Counted from the stretch's first letter, positions 1 through 9,405 are shown. The stretch: 64,000 nucleotides of DNA from Limnohabitans sp. TEGF004 (GCF_027924965.1 NZ_AP027056.1:2232001-2296000), one strand, 5' to 3'. The notes: generated by a model from the sequence alone, not told the origin. Numbers and translations are program-made.

Positions 1-1
1 G

Positions 2-118
2 CTGGTGGATCGCCATGACATCAAGCCGCGTCACGGCAAAGTCAGCGACGAGACGGACCCGCTGCACGCGGCACGCGCCAAAGAAGTTACTTCTTTGTGG
101 CGCCTAGCAGCTGCTTGA
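2..118 (+). CDS. 3' end of an unidentified protein (partial)
   Basis: An open frame enters from the left edge and ends at a TGA at 116-118, giving 38 residues rich in charged amino acids and ending in WRLAAA. I do not recognise it. It overlaps the last 32 bases of the convergent hydrolase gene. Another forward frame is also open here until a TAG at 105-107, so the frame choice is uncertain without upstream sequence. Confidence 0.25.
   Translation: MVDRHDIKPRHGKVSDETDPLHAARAKEVTSLWRLAAA
74..102. terminator. Hairpin at the convergent gene ends
   Basis: Arms 74-87 and 89-102 are complementary at 12 of 14 positions around the TAA stop of the minus-strand hydrolase. No T-tract follows on either strand. 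It may act as a weak bidirectional terminator or as a transcript-end stabiliser; this is inferred only from its shape and position. Confidence 0.3.
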
Positions 119-1100
119 TCAAACCCAACAAGCCCACACGCGGCGCAACGGGCTGCTGAGGAGGTATCGCTGCCGATGGCTGAGCAGGCACAGGCTCGGG
201 TTCCGCCACGGGCTCAGGCGCGTCTAAGGGCATGGCCAACTGCACCGTCGGTGACACAGGCACTTCGCGCACGGCCGCGACTTTGACAGGCGCCACAACA
301 GCCAAGCTGAGTGACTGCAAGACAAACTGATTCACCATGGCATTGAAGGGCACAGGGTGCGCAGCACCCGCCACTTCAAGCACCTGCGCCTTAGGAAACT
401 CACGCTGCAACCCTTTGACTTGTTGGTCCGTGCACACGCCCGAGTCGCTGCCATGCATCAATCGCACAGGGCCCTTGAAGTCGCTGAGCAAGTGACCGAA
501 CTTCATGCCCTTCCAGTCTTTGCGATACGGCAAATCAAAGTGCGCGGGTGACTGCACCGCCAGCACAGCACCGATGCTCACATTGAACTTGTCAGCCATC
601 TCTTCTGGCGTGGGCAAGCGGCCTTCTTTCTTCATGCCGTCGTACAAACCATAGATGGACATCCACGGCAGCTCTAACCCAATGTCGTTGAAGAACAAAC
701 CTCGGATGTGGTTGCTTTGTTCATGCGCCAAGTACATGGCCAAGATGCCGCCCATGCTGGTGCCCAGCACCTCGATGTGCGGCACTGGCTTGCCATCGGG
801 CATCAGCTCGTGGCGAATGAATTGCACGATGTCTTCCAAGTACACCTGCATGGTGTAGCCCTTGTCGCCAGGCAGAGGGCTGGAATCACCACGTCCGCAC
901 AAATCCACACTGATGACGCGCAAGCCTTGTAAACCATCAGCGGCTTTCAGCAGCGGGTCGAACGTGGCGCGAGTTTCTAACAGGCCGGGCAAACACAACA
1001 ACACATGCGGGCTATTGGCATCGCCCACCGAGCTATAGGCCAAGTGGCGGTTGCCTTTGGGCAAATGAAATTCAAGGGAGGGGAATTTAGAAACTGTCAT
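87..1100 (-). CDS. alpha/beta hydrolase with proline-rich C-terminal tail
   Basis: The 337-residue protein has an alpha/beta-hydrolase fold in its first ~265 residues. The nucleophile elbow GTSMGG places Ser115, an Asp in MHGSDSG (around 219) and His248 in GAAHPVP complete a plausible triad, and CLPGLLE is a likely oxyanion loop. The substrate cannot be told from sequence; the family includes esterases, haloperoxidase-like enzymes and C-C hydrolases. After the fold comes a ~70-residue Pro/Ala/Val-rich tail ending in a short amphipathic stretch (GLLGLIKQLLGATKK), unusual for the family and possibly a membrane or protein contact. There is no signal peptide. It is transcribed alone, divergent from the ABC ATPase gene. 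Confidence 0.8.
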   Translation of the reverse strand: MTVSKFPSLEFHLPKGNRHLAYSSVGDANSPHVLLCLPGLLETRATFDPLLKAADGLQGLRVISVDLCGRGDSSPLPGDKGYTMQVYLEDIVQFIRHELMPDGKPVPHIEVLGTSMGGILAMYLAHEQSNHIRGLFFNDIGLELPWMSIYGLYDGMKKEGRLPTPEEMADKFNVSIGAVLAVQSPAHFDLPYRKDWKGMKFGHLLSDFKGPVRLMHGSDSGVCTDQQVKGLQREFPKAQVLEVAGAAHPVPFNAMVNQFVLQSLSLAVVAPVKVAAVREVPVSPTVQLAMPLDAPEPVAEPEPVPAQPSAAIPPQQPVAPRVGLLGLIKQLLGATKK

Positions 1101-1193
1101 AGGTATTCGTTCATCCTAGCCCATTGGTATTGAAGAAATAAAACAAGGACTTTCATGTTTAAAAACGCACCAAAGATTGAATACGATTGAACC

Positions 1194-1778
1194 ATGTCTG
1201 CACCATGGCTCATCCAAGTCAACCACCTCACGTGTGGTCCCATTCAAAACTTGTCTTTTGCATGGCCCTCTGGCGTGGGCTGGATCTGCGGCGATGAAGG
1301 CAGAGGCAAAACCACCCTGCTGCGTTTGCTGGCAGGCGATGTTCATCCGGCAGCGGGCCAAGTCGTCACACCCGCAGGTGGCGTGTTTTGGGTCGATCTG
1401 CAAGATGCCACGCATGATGACATCACCGTGCAAGCCTGCTGGGATGCCTTGCGTGCGCACTACCCGCGCTGGAACCAAGACCTGCTGCAAGACTTGGCCG
1501 AAGAACTCGGCATGACCCAACACCTCGACAAACGCCTCAGCATGCTGTCAGCCGGCAGTCGCCGCAAGGTGATGGTGGTGGCGGCTTTGGCATCAGGTGC
1601 AACCGTGACCTTGCTAGACCAGCCATTTGCCGCACTCGACTTGGCATCGGTTCGCGTCATCCATGAGTTCTTCCAAGAAGCAGCCGAGCACACTAGTCGC
1701 GCATGGATCGTGGCGGATTACCAAGCACCCAACGATTTGCCACTGGCGAGCGTGCTCAACTTAGACACACCACGCTAA
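1194..1778 (+). CDS. small ABC-type ATPase domain, catalytic residues degenerate
   Basis: The 194-residue protein is a bare ABC nucleotide-binding domain of CcmA-like size. It has a Walker A (GDEGRGKTT, 33-41), a Q-loop Gln near 70, a signature LSAGSRRKV (118-126) and a Walker B-like VTLLDQP. The catalytic Glu after the Walker B Asp is Gln143, and the switch-His position reads Tyr176 (VADYQ), so hydrolysis should be weak or absent. No permease or other transporter part lies beside it. It is a single gene divergent from the hydrolase, followed by a hairpin at 1793-1814. It could be an ATPase with a distant partner, a regulatory ATP-binding protein, or a decaying gene; the intact frame argues against decay. 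Confidence 0.75.
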   Translation: MSAPWLIQVNHLTCGPIQNLSFAWPSGVGWICGDEGRGKTTLLRLLAGDVHPAAGQVVTPAGGVFWVDLQDATHDDITVQACWDALRAHYPRWNQDLLQDLAEELGMTQHLDKRLSMLSAGSRRKVMVVAALASGATVTLLDQPFAALDLASVRVIHEFFQEAAEHTSRAWIVADYQAPNDLPLASVLNLDTPR

Positions 1779-1792
1779 ATCGCAAATATAAA

Positions 1793-1814
1793 AAAGGCTC
1801 CCGAGGGAGCCTTT
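1793..1814 (-). terminator. Intrinsic terminator of the aspS operon
   Basis: Perfect 10-bp stem (AAAGGCTCCC with GGGAGCCTTT) with a minimal loop. On the minus strand the stem is followed by more T residues, so it terminates aspS transcripts. On the plus strand the T-tract is poor, but the hairpin may also end the ABC ATPase transcript. Confidence 0.85.
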
Positions 1815-1846
1815 GTCGTTTGCACCGAAGTGCCATTGAACCAATG

Positions 1847-3658
1847 TTAGGCCTTGGCTGCATCCAAGTTGCGCAAGCGAATGTGCAGCTCGCGCAATTG
1901 CTTCTCGTCCACAGGGCTCGGTGCTTGGGTAAGCAAACACTGAGCGCGTTGGGTCTTGGGGAAGGCAATCACGTCGCGGATGGATTCAGCACCGGTCATC
2001 AACGTGACGATGCGGTCCAAACCAAAGGCCAAGCCGCCGTGTGGAGGCGCGCCGTATTGCAAGGCGTCGAGCAAGAAGCCGAACTTGAGTTGGGCTTCTT
2101 CGGGCGTGATCTTCAAAGCGTCAAACACTTTTTGTTGCACGTCGGCGCGGTGGATACGCACAGAGCCGCCACCCATTTCCCAACCGTTCAACACCATGTC
2201 GTAGCCCTTGGAGATGCACTTCTCGGGCGCAGTGACCATCCAGTCTTCGTGGCCGTCTTTGGGCGCGGTGAAGGGGTGATGCACGGCGGTGTAGCGTTGA
2301 CTTTCGTCGTCAAACTCAAACATCGGGAAGTCGACCACCCACATTGGGGCCCAACGGTTTTCGAACAAACCGTTCTTCTTGCCGAACTCACTGTGGCCAA
2401 TCTTGATGCGCAAGGCACCGATGGCGTCGTTCACGATCTTGGCTTTGTCTGCGCCGAAGAAAATCAAGTCGCCGTCTTGTACGCCTGTGCGCTCGAGCAC
2501 TGCGGCCAAAGCTGCGTCGTGGATGTTTTTCACGATGGGTGACTGCAAGCCGTCACGGCCCTTGGCCAACTCGTTCACGCGGATGTAGGCCAAGCCCTTG
2601 GCACCGTAGATCTTGACGAACTCGGTGTACGCGTCGATCTCGCCACGGCTGATGCCGCCACCTTCCACAGAACCATTGGGCACGCGCAGGGCCACCACGC
2701 GGCCGCCCTTCATGTTGGCAGCGCCTGAGAACACTTTGAAGTCCACATCGCCCATGACATCGGTCACTTCGGTGAACTGCAATTTCACGCGCAGGTCTGG
2801 CTTATCAGAGCCGTAGATGTGCATGGCGTCTTGGTAAGTCATGACGGGGAACTCGCCCAGGTCCACGCCGATGGTGTTGGTGAACACGCGCTTGATCATG
2901 CCTTGGAACATGTCGCGGATTTCTTCCTCGCTCAAGAACGAGGTTTCAATATCAATCTGGGTGAATTCAGGTTGACGGTCAGCGCGCAAGTCTTCGTCGC
3001 GGAAGCACTTGGTGATTTGGTAGTAACGGTCATAACCCGCCACCATCAACAGCTGTTTGAACAACTGTGGCGACTGTGGCAACGCAAAGAAGTGGCCATC
3101 GTGCACGCGGCTAGGCACGAGGTAATCGCGCGCGCCTTCGGGCGTGCTCTTGGTCAACATAGGTGTTTCGATGTCGACAAAGCCGTTTTCATCGAGGTAC
3201 TTGCGCACTTCCATTGACACTTTATAGCGAAGCATCAGGTTGTTTTGCATGTACGGACGACGCAGGTCGAGCACACGGTGTGTGAGGCGTGTGGTCTCAG
3301 ACAAGTTGTCGTCATCAATTTGGAATGGAGGCGTGACCGACTCGTTCAACACGATGAGCTCGTGACACAACACTTCAATCTTGCCGCTCTTCAAACCTTC
3401 ATTGGTCGTGCCATCAGGACGGGCGCGCACCAAGCCTTTGACTTGGATACAAAACTCATTGCGCACGTTCTCGGCCACGTTGAACATCTCAGGACGGTCT
3501 GGATCGCACACCACCTGCACATAACCTTCACGGTCACGCAAGTCGATGAAGATCACGCCACCGTGGTCACGACGACGGTTGACCCAGCCGCACAGGCTCA
3601 CGGTTTGGCCATTGAGGGCTTCGGTCACGAGACCGCAGTAGTGGGAGCGCATTGCCAT
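1847..3658 (-). CDS. aspS: aspartyl-tRNA synthetase
   Basis: Class IIb synthetase that charges tRNA with aspartate in the cytoplasm. The 603 residues match the bacterial type: N-terminal OB-fold anticodon-binding domain (about 1-105), catalytic core with motif 2 around FRDED (219-223), an inserted GAD domain in the middle, and motif 3 GLAFGLDRI ending at 550. Many betaproteobacteria use a non-discriminating AspRS with GatCAB; sequence reading alone does not decide this here. The start ATG is 3 bases from the DUF502 stop, so the two are co-transcribed. A strong terminator follows the stop. Confidence 0.97.
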   Translation of the reverse strand: MAMRSHYCGLVTEALNGQTVSLCGWVNRRRDHGGVIFIDLRDREGYVQVVCDPDRPEMFNVAENVRNEFCIQVKGLVRARPDGTTNEGLKSGKIEVLCHELIVLNESVTPPFQIDDDNLSETTRLTHRVLDLRRPYMQNNLMLRYKVSMEVRKYLDENGFVDIETPMLTKSTPEGARDYLVPSRVHDGHFFALPQSPQLFKQLLMVAGYDRYYQITKCFRDEDLRADRQPEFTQIDIETSFLSEEEIRDMFQGMIKRVFTNTIGVDLGEFPVMTYQDAMHIYGSDKPDLRVKLQFTEVTDVMGDVDFKVFSGAANMKGGRVVALRVPNGSVEGGGISRGEIDAYTEFVKIYGAKGLAYIRVNELAKGRDGLQSPIVKNIHDAALAAVLERTGVQDGDLIFFGADKAKIVNDAIGALRIKIGHSEFGKKNGLFENRWAPMWVVDFPMFEFDDESQRYTAVHHPFTAPKDGHEDWMVTAPEKCISKGYDMVLNGWEMGGGSVRIHRADVQQKVFDALKITPEEAQLKFGFLLDALQYGAPPHGGLAFGLDRIVTLMTGAESIRDVIAFPKTQRAQCLLTQAPSPVDEKQLRELHIRLRNLDAAKA

Positions 3659-3660
3659 TT

Positions 3661-4293
3661 TTAGTTTCTCTTTTCTTTGAGGGCGGGAACGCTGGGAGAG
3701 ACAGCGCCCATGGAAATCACATACGTCAGAGCTTCGTCAACACTGAGATCGAGCTCGATGACATCGTTTTTGGGAACCAGCAAAAAGTAGCCGCTGGTCG
3801 GGTTGGGTGTGGTGGGCACATAGACGCTCAAAAACTCGCCATCGAGTTTGCTGGCCACTTCACCCATCGGTGTACCCGTTTGAAAAGCGATGGTCCATGT
3901 ACCACTGTGTGGGTATTGCACCAACAAGGCTTTGCGAAACGCATTGCCACCATCGGAGAACAAGGTGTCTGATACCTTCTTTACGCTGGAGTAAATCGAC
4001 TTGACGATGGGGATTTGGTTCAACAAACGGTCCCATTGCCTGACCCACCAACGGCCAGCCACGTTAGACACCAAAGCGCCCGTCAGCAACAAAACCAAGA
4101 CCAACAAGATCACGCCCAAACCTGGCACGTGATCGAGCCAATAAATCATGTCGGGTGAGACCAAGTGCAATTTGGTCAGCGTGCCTAGAAACGCGCTGTC
4201 CAATGAACCCACCAGCCAGCTCAAGACCGCCACAGTGATGACCAAGGGTGTCCAGACCAAGAGGCCTGCGAGCAGGTATTTTTTAATCGGCAT
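3661..4293 (-). CDS. DUF502 family inner-membrane protein
   Basis: The 210-residue protein has two N-terminal membrane segments (about 8-28 and 55-77), the second followed by a basic stretch ([11 protein letters not shown]), then a soluble domain with [10 protein letters not shown] and [10 protein letters not shown], which are typical DUF502 blocks. Function is unknown. Its position directly upstream of aspS recurs in betaproteobacteria (from memory). The last residues (LKEKRN) end 2 bases before the aspS start codon, suggesting translational coupling. Confidence 0.88.
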   Translation of the reverse strand: MPIKKYLLAGLLVWTPLVITVAVLSWLVGSLDSAFLGTLTKLHLVSPDMIYWLDHVPGLGVILLVLVLLLTGALVSNVAGRWWVRQWDRLLNQIPIVKSIYSSVKKVSDTLFSDGGNAFRKALLVQYPHSGTWTIAFQTGTPMGEVASKLDGEFLSVYVPTTPNPTSGYFLLVPKNDVIELDLSVDEALTYVISMGAVSPSVPALKEKRN

Positions 4294-4317
4294 GAAGAGC
4301 TTTGTGGTTTTGAAAAA

Positions 4318-4671
4318 TCAGTGACAAGCGCAGCCTGTGGCGCAACCGCCCGAAGCGGCTGGCGTGGCGGAGCTGCTAGAAGCGGTGTCCGTGCTGCTAC
4401 TAGAGCTGGTGCTGGCAGTAGCGCTGTCGCTGGTCGCGGCTGCGGCAGCCGTGCTCGCTGTAGCGGCTGGGGCAGACGTGCCACCCGAGCCGCCTTTGAA
4501 ATCGGTGGCGTACCAACCCGAGCCTTTGAGCTGAAAGCCCGCGGCGGTGAGTTGTTTGGAAAACGTGGGTTTGCCGCATTCAGGGCAATCCGTCAGCGGA
4601 GCATCCGCAATTTTTTGTAGCACGTCCTTGGCATGACCGCAGGACCCGCATTTGTAGGCGTAAATTGGCAT
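4318..4671 (-). CDS. FmdB-family zinc-ribbon protein with Ser/Ala-rich tail
   Basis: The first ~45 residues form the FmdB putative regulatory zinc ribbon: MPIYAYKCGSCG start, paired cysteines C8/C11 and C29/C32, then a GSGWYATDF block. The remaining ~60 residues are Ser/Ala/Thr low complexity and end in a Cys/His cluster (GGCATGCACH), which could form a second metal site. Total length is 117, within the range of family members that carry variable tails. FmdB was first noted near formamidase genes, but its role is not established. It probably heads the operon with DUF502 and aspS; a minus-strand -10 box lies 27 bases upstream. Confidence 0.85.
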   Translation of the reverse strand: MPIYAYKCGSCGHAKDVLQKIADAPLTDCPECGKPTFSKQLTAAGFQLKGSGWYATDFKGGSGGTSAPAATASTAAAAATSDSATASTSSSSSTDTASSSSATPAASGGCATGCACH

Positions 4672-4697
4672 GGCGAGGGGGTTCGGTAAAACCCTGA

Positions 4698-4724
4698 ATT
4701 ATAGGCGCCTAGCCCCTATTTCAA
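4698..4724 (-). promoter_or_regulatory. Predicted sigma-70 promoter for the FmdB-DUF502-aspS operon
   Basis: On the minus strand a perfect TATAAT (4698-4703) is preceded by TTGAAA (4719-4724) with a 15-bp spacer, slightly short. The transcript start would fall about 20 bases before the FmdB start codon. Placement between the symporter stop and FmdB fits a separate transcription unit. Confidence 0.55.
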
Positions 4725-4772
4725 GGGGCGGCAGACACCTGCGCTGCCCTCTTTCGTCCGTGAAGTGCCGAC

Positions 4773-6218
4773 TTAGGCCGCGCCCACCAGTTTGTGGTGG
4801 CTGGCGTGGGCGTTGCGAATGGCTTGTGGGCCCAAAGAACCCAGCACCATGCCCGTCAAACTGGCCAACACGCCGACCAACTGGGCCGGAAACTCGTCAC
4901 CCGCTGGCGTAGCCAAGAACAGGCCCCACGTCAGCAAGCCAAAGGTCAATGCAAAAATAGCGCCCTGCGTGGTGGCTCGTTTCCAGTACAAGCCAAAGGT
5001 CAGCGGCACAAATGCGCCAACCAAGGGCACCTGATATGCGCCCGACACCATCTCGTAAATGGACGTGCCTTGCATGCGAATGGCATAGCCCAGCACCAAG
5101 ATGCTGAACACCAACACGGTCACACGCATGGCGCGCAGCTCTTGTTGGTCGCTTTGGTGGGGAAAGAACTGACGCCAAATGTTTTCAGTGAACGTCACGC
5201 TAGGCGCGAGCAAGGTGGCCGAGGCACATGACTTGATGGCCGACAACAACGCGCCAAAGAACAGCACCTGCATGACAAACGGCATTTGCGTCATCACCAA
5301 AGTGGGCAGTACTTTTTGTGGGTCATCGGCAATCAAGGTTGCCGCTTGCTCGGGCATGATGATCATGGCGCTGACCACCAAGAACATGGGCACAAACGCA
5401 AACAAGATGTAGCAAATGCCGCCAATCACGGGGCCATGCGTGGCGGCCTTGATGCTGTTGGCCGACATGACGCGTTGAAACACATCTTGCTGCGGAATCG
5501 ACCCCAGCATGATGGTGATGGCAGAAGCGAAGAAAAACAAAATGTCTTTGAGCTGTGGCTCGGGCCAGAACTTGAACATGTCTTGGCTAATGGCCAGCGC
5601 CAGCACCTTGTCTGCCCCGCCCGCTTGGTCTGCAGCAAACACCGCAAGAACAGACAAGCCCACCACCAAGATGATCATCTGAATGAAATCAGTAATGGCC
5701 ACCGACCACATGCCGCCAAACAAGGTGTAAGCCAAAATCGACACCACTCCAATGACCATACCCAGCTCTAGGCTGACCACGCCATCGGACAACAAGTTAA
5801 ACACGAGGCCCAAAGCCGTGACTTGCGCCGACACCCAACCCAGATAGCTGACCATGATGATGAGAGAGCACACCACTTCCACCACGCGGCCATAGCGCTC
5901 ACGGAAGTAATCGCTGATGGTGAGCAGCGTCATGCGGTAAAGCTTGCCCGCGAAGAACAGGCCTACAAAGATCAAGCAAAAGCCAGCGCCGAAGGGGTCT
6001 TCCACCACGCCGTGCAAACCACCGTTCACAAACTTGGCAGGAATGCCCAACACGGTTTCAGAACCAAACCATGTGGCAAACGTGGTGGTGATGACCATGG
6101 CCATGGGCAGGTGACGGCCAGCAATGGCAAAGTCAGCCGAGTTTTGAACGCGCTTGGCCGCCATCAAGCCAATGGCGATGGTGACCAGCAAGTAGACGAT
6201 GACGAGTGTGAGCAGCAC
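4773..6218 (-). CDS. sodium:solute symporter (SSS family), substrate unknown
   Basis: The 481-residue protein has about 13 hydrophobic segments and begins like SSS-family carriers, with NSADFAIAGRHLP near residue 30 and a TTTFATWFGSETVLG block in the first helices. These secondary transporters use the Na+ gradient to import small organic solutes; the substrate (proline, pantothenate, carboxylates or other) cannot be read from sequence. The start codon is GTG, chosen because GGAG lies 9 bases upstream and the first helix starts at once. It sits between ubiB and fmdB on the same strand; no functional link is apparent. Confidence 0.88.
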   Translation of the reverse strand: MLLTLVIVYLLVTIAIGLMAAKRVQNSADFAIAGRHLPMAMVITTTFATWFGSETVLGIPAKFVNGGLHGVVEDPFGAGFCLIFVGLFFAGKLYRMTLLTISDYFRERYGRVVEVVCSLIIMVSYLGWVSAQVTALGLVFNLLSDGVVSLELGMVIGVVSILAYTLFGGMWSVAITDFIQMIILVVGLSVLAVFAADQAGGADKVLALAISQDMFKFWPEPQLKDILFFFASAITIMLGSIPQQDVFQRVMSANSIKAATHGPVIGGICYILFAFVPMFLVVSAMIIMPEQAATLIADDPQKVLPTLVMTQMPFVMQVLFFGALLSAIKSCASATLLAPSVTFTENIWRQFFPHQSDQQELRAMRVTVLVFSILVLGYAIRMQGTSIYEMVSGAYQVPLVGAFVPLTFGLYWKRATTQGAIFALTFGLLTWGLFLATPAGDEFPAQLVGVLASLTGMVLGSLGPQAIRNAHASHHKLVGAA

Positions 6219-6238
6219 GGGTCAACTCCGCTTAGTGA

Positions 6239-7810
6239 TTAAAAGTAATGGTGCAGACGCACAAACATCTGCATGGCAAACATGCCGAGCACAAAACCAC
6301 CGCCCACCCACGCAATGCCTTGCAGCAAACGGTTGGTGCGGCGCTGCTCTTGAATGAGCAACTGCAACTGAGCGTTGTCATTGCTTTGGCGATGCTTCAA
6401 GAAGTCATGCACCAAACGTGGCAACTCGGGCAAGAGCTTGGCGTAGCGCGGCGCTTCGGCCACCAATTGCTTCCACAACTTTTTGGGGCCGACTTGGTCA
6501 AGCATCCACGTTTCCAAAAACGGTTTGGCGGTGCTCCACAAATCCAAATTGGGATCGAGCTGACGGCCCAAGCCTTCGATGTTGAGCAGTGTTTTTTGCA
6601 ACAACACCAGCTGCGGCTGAATCTCGACATTGAAGCGGCGCGAGGTTTGGAACAAACGCATGAGCACCAGACCCAAGGAAATCTCTTTCAACGGGCGGTC
6701 AAAGTAAGGCTCACACACGGCACGAATGGCGGACTCCAACTCATCCACTCGCGTGTCAGAAGGTACCCAGCCTGACTCGATGTGCAACTCGGCCACGCGC
6801 TTGTAGTCGCGACGGAAGAAGGCCGTGAAGTTTTGCGCCAAATACTCTTTGTCGGTTTCCGTGAGCGTGCCCACGATGCCAAAGTCCAGCGAGATGTAAC
6901 GGCCAAAGGTGGCGGGCTCTAAGCTGACTTGGATGTTGCCGGGGTGCATGTCGGCATGAAAAAAACCATCGCGAAACACTTGGGTAAAGAAGATGGTCAC
7001 GCCATCGCGTGCGAGCTTCGGGATATCCACGCCCGCCGCACGCAGCTTCTCCACTTGACTGATGGGTACGCCCTTCATGCGCTCCATCACGATCACGTCA
7101 TCACGGCAAAAGTCCCAAATCATCTCGGGAATCAAAACCAAGTTGAGGCCTTCCATGTTGCGGCGCAACTGCGCAGCATTAGAGGCTTCTCGCATGAAGT
7201 CGAGTTCGTCGTGCAGATACTTGTCAAACTCGGCCACCACTTCGCGGGGCTTCAAGCGTTTGCCGTCGGCACTGAGGCGATCGACCCAACCGGCCATCAT
7301 GCGCATGAGGCTCAGGTCTTTGTCGATCACCGTCAACATGCCGGGGCGCAGCACCTTCACAGCCACTTCACGTGTGACACCGTTGCTGTCTTTGATAACC
7401 GCAAAGTGCACTTGTGCAATGGATGCACTGGCCACTGGCTTGTGCGTGAACTCCACAAAAATTTCATTCAGCGGACGACCAAACGCACGCTCAATGGTGC
7501 CCACGGCAACGTCTGAAGAAAACGGCGGCACGCGGTCTTGTAAAAACGCCAACTCATCAGCAATGTCTGGCGGCAACAAATCGCGGCGCGTCGACAAGAC
7601 TTGGCCAAACTTCACAAAGATGGGGCCGAGGTGCTCCAAAGCCTCACGCAAACGCTGGCCACGTGGCGCCGATAAATCGCGCCCCACCGACACAATGCGG
7701 GCCAACAAACGCAGGCCCGGCTTTTGGAAACTGGTGAGCACCAGCTCGTCCAAGCCGTAACGCAAGACGATGAAGACAATATAAATACCGCGCAGCAAAC
7801 GGGTCATCAT
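6239..7810 (-). CDS. ubiB: ubiquinone biosynthesis regulatory kinase-like protein UbiB
   Basis: Member of the ABC1/ADCK/UbiB atypical kinase family, needed for ubiquinone synthesis at the inner membrane. Of 523 residues, KFGQ is at 67-70 (the family KxGQ motif), the Ala-rich loop [10 protein letters not shown] ends at 135, Lys152 lies in [17 protein letters not shown] is at 285-292 and DFG at 309-311. The C-terminal ~30 residues form a hydrophobic anchor. The ATG overlaps the ubiJ stop by 4 bases, so the pair is coupled. The catalytic set looks complete. Confidence 0.96.
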   Translation of the reverse strand: MMTRLLRGIYIVFIVLRYGLDELVLTSFQKPGLRLLARIVSVGRDLSAPRGQRLREALEHLGPIFVKFGQVLSTRRDLLPPDIADELAFLQDRVPPFSSDVAVGTIERAFGRPLNEIFVEFTHKPVASASIAQVHFAVIKDSNGVTREVAVKVLRPGMLTVIDKDLSLMRMMAGWVDRLSADGKRLKPREVVAEFDKYLHDELDFMREASNAAQLRRNMEGLNLVLIPEMIWDFCRDDVIVMERMKGVPISQVEKLRAAGVDIPKLARDGVTIFFTQVFRDGFFHADMHPGNIQVSLEPATFGRYISLDFGIVGTLTETDKEYLAQNFTAFFRRDYKRVAELHIESGWVPSDTRVDELESAIRAVCEPYFDRPLKEISLGLVLMRLFQTSRRFNVEIQPQLVLLQKTLLNIEGLGRQLDPNLDLWSTAKPFLETWMLDQVGPKKLWKQLVAEAPRYAKLLPELPRLVHDFLKHRQSNDNAQLQLLIQEQRRTNRLLQGIAWVGGGFVLGMFAMQMFVRLHHYF

Positions 7811-8376
7811 GGCGCGGCCTTCGCGGTTTGTTGTTGCACAAAGCTGCGCAGGGCATCGACGATGCGCTTGGCGGTTTGCACCAAGGTGTGGGCAGGTGCG
7901 TCGCCAATGAGACGGGCCACGTCTTCTTCAGGGTCCCAGCGCACGTGGTCGATCAGCCAATTAACTTCGGCGGCCAGCTGCACATCGCCTTCGATGCGAA
8001 TAGCAGGCTTCTCGCCTTGCAGCACAGTCTTGGCCAACTCAAACGGTGAAGGTTCGTTCACACGCAGCACGAGGTCGGCCGCTTTAGTGCCTGCATCGGG
8101 TGTGATGAACTCCACCAAGCCTGCAGGTGTGAACGCGCATTGAAACACTTGGTCGCGCCAGCACACTTGCACTTGGCGGCCTTTTTGGCGTTGCAAGCGG
8201 TCGCGTGCCGCAGGCTCTTGCATGAGTATGTGGTTTAACAAGAGAACCACACGCTGCTGCACTTCAGCCACAGCCCAAGCGGGCGGGGTGAACGATTGCG
8301 GGAAATCTGCGGGGAGTTGGGCGCGCAGCGTGTCTGCTGCATCGGCCAACCAAGAAAAAGGGGACTGTGTTGCCAT
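7807..8376 (-). CDS. ubiJ: ubiquinone biosynthesis accessory factor UbiJ (SCP2 domain)
   Basis: The 189-residue protein has an N-terminal SCP2-like lipid-binding domain and a C-terminal helical part, as in UbiJ, which binds quinone intermediates and organises the soluble Ubi complex with UbiK. The internal [18 protein letters not shown] and RLIGDAPAH blocks are family-typical. I chose the ATG giving MATQSPFSW; a TTG three codons earlier with AAGGA just upstream is an alternative. It lies directly upstream of ubiB, as in many proteobacteria. Confidence 0.88.
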   Translation of the reverse strand: MATQSPFSWLADAADTLRAQLPADFPQSFTPPAWAVAEVQQRVVLLLNHILMQEPAARDRLQRQKGRQVQVCWRDQVFQCAFTPAGLVEFITPDAGTKAADLVLRVNEPSPFELAKTVLQGEKPAIRIEGDVQLAAEVNWLIDHVRWDPEEDVARLIGDAPAHTLVQTAKRIVDALRSFVQQQTAKAAP

Positions 8377-8433
8377 AGTCCCCAATTATTCCTTGTTTGG
8401 GCGCCCTTCTCGGCACGCCCTGATTTAACCGGT

Positions 8434-9405
8434 TTATTGCAAGGCTTGTACGCCTGCCACCAGCCAGCCCAAGCTGCCGTCTTTGGGTTTGGTCATGTTC
8501 CACACTTCGCGGAACGGTGTGGGACCAGAAGATGGCTCTTCACGGATCAGACCCGAGAACTCCACGCTGGCCATGTAGTTGTTGCCCACGTCTTCGATGC
8601 CCAACAAGTGTGCATCGAGCATGACCACGTCGGTGTGATTCACTTGGCCGTTGGCTGTGGCTTCGCGCTCAGCCAATTGGGCTTTGATTTCGTCCAACAT
8701 GCTGTCGGTCATCATGGTGCGCAACGCGGAAATGTCGGAACGGTCCCACGCATGCTGCAAAGTCATAAAGTTTTGCTTGGCCGCGTTGACAAAGCCTGCG
8801 GTGTCAAAGTCAGCAGGGATGCCCCACGTTTGGCTACCGCCCAAAGCGGAACCAATCATCGAACCACCAGCAGCAGGTGTGAAATTGGCTTGCGTGTCCA
8901 TGGGACGGGCTGACGAGTCGTTGCCCACGTTCTTGGGGTTGTACTGAGGCAGTGTGCTGGGGTTGGCAGGGGCGCCAGCGCCTTCAAAGGCGTAGGGGCT
9001 GGTGTTGCTGGCTTCGGGTTGTTGGCGGCGACGCATGATGGCGCCAATGACCATCATCACGACCAAGGCCAACACGCCAAACATCAAGAACTGACCGAAT
9101 TCAGCACCAAAACCCATGGAGTGGGCCAACCAAGCGAGGCCCAAACCGGCAGCCAAACCACCGAGCATGCCGCCCATGCCACCAAAGCGGCTAGGCGCAG
9201 CAGCTGGTGCTGCGGGCGCTTGCGGAGCTGCAGCAGGCGCAGCATTGGGCGTGGCAGCAGGTGCAGGCTTGGCAGCTTCGCGTTGCGTCACATTGCTGGA
9301 CTGTTGGCCCATCGATTTACCACCGCCCAAGCGTTTGGCAGCTTCAGCGTGCATGGTGGCAAAGGCCATGGCCACCACAAAAAGGGCTGTCAAAAGTTTC
9401 TTCAT
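8434..9405 (-). CDS. Tim44-like domain protein, membrane associated
   Basis: The 323-residue protein starts with a signal peptide (MKKLLTALFVVAMAFATMHA), continues with an Ala/Pro-rich linker, a membrane segment around 100-125 (FLMFGVLALVVMMVIGAI) followed by Arg-rich RRRQQ, and ends in a ~150-residue Tim44-like domain (FDTAGFVNAAKQNFMTLQ onward). In mitochondria Tim44 tethers Hsp70 to the translocase; bacterial homologues have no settled role. The gene sits between ubiE and ubiJ, an order I recall from related genomes, which hints at a membrane or quinone-related role. That part is inference. Confidence 0.88.
   Translation of the reverse strand: MKKLLTALFVVAMAFATMHAEAAKRLGGGKSMGQQSSNVTQREAAKPAPAATPNAAPAAAPQAPAAPAAAPSRFGGMGGMLGGLAAGLGLAWLAHSMGFGAEFGQFLMFGVLALVVMMVIGAIMRRRQQPEASNTSPYAFEGAGAPANPSTLPQYNPKNVGNDSSARPMDTQANFTPAAGGSMIGSALGGSQTWGIPADFDTAGFVNAAKQNFMTLQHAWDRSDISALRTMMTDSMLDEIKAQLAEREATANGQVNHTDVVMLDAHLLGIEDVGNNYMASVEFSGLIREEPSSGPTPFREVWNMTKPKDGSLGWLVAGVQALQ

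Noticed and set aside
1116..1523. 135-codon minus-strand frame antisense to the ABC ATPase
   Set aside because: It overlaps the ATPase gene and its start lies inside it; composition is that of a shadow frame.
1703..2542. 279-codon plus-strand frame crossing the aspS terminator
   Set aside because: It runs through the ABC gene end, a strong terminator and the antisense of aspS, and has no recognisable features.
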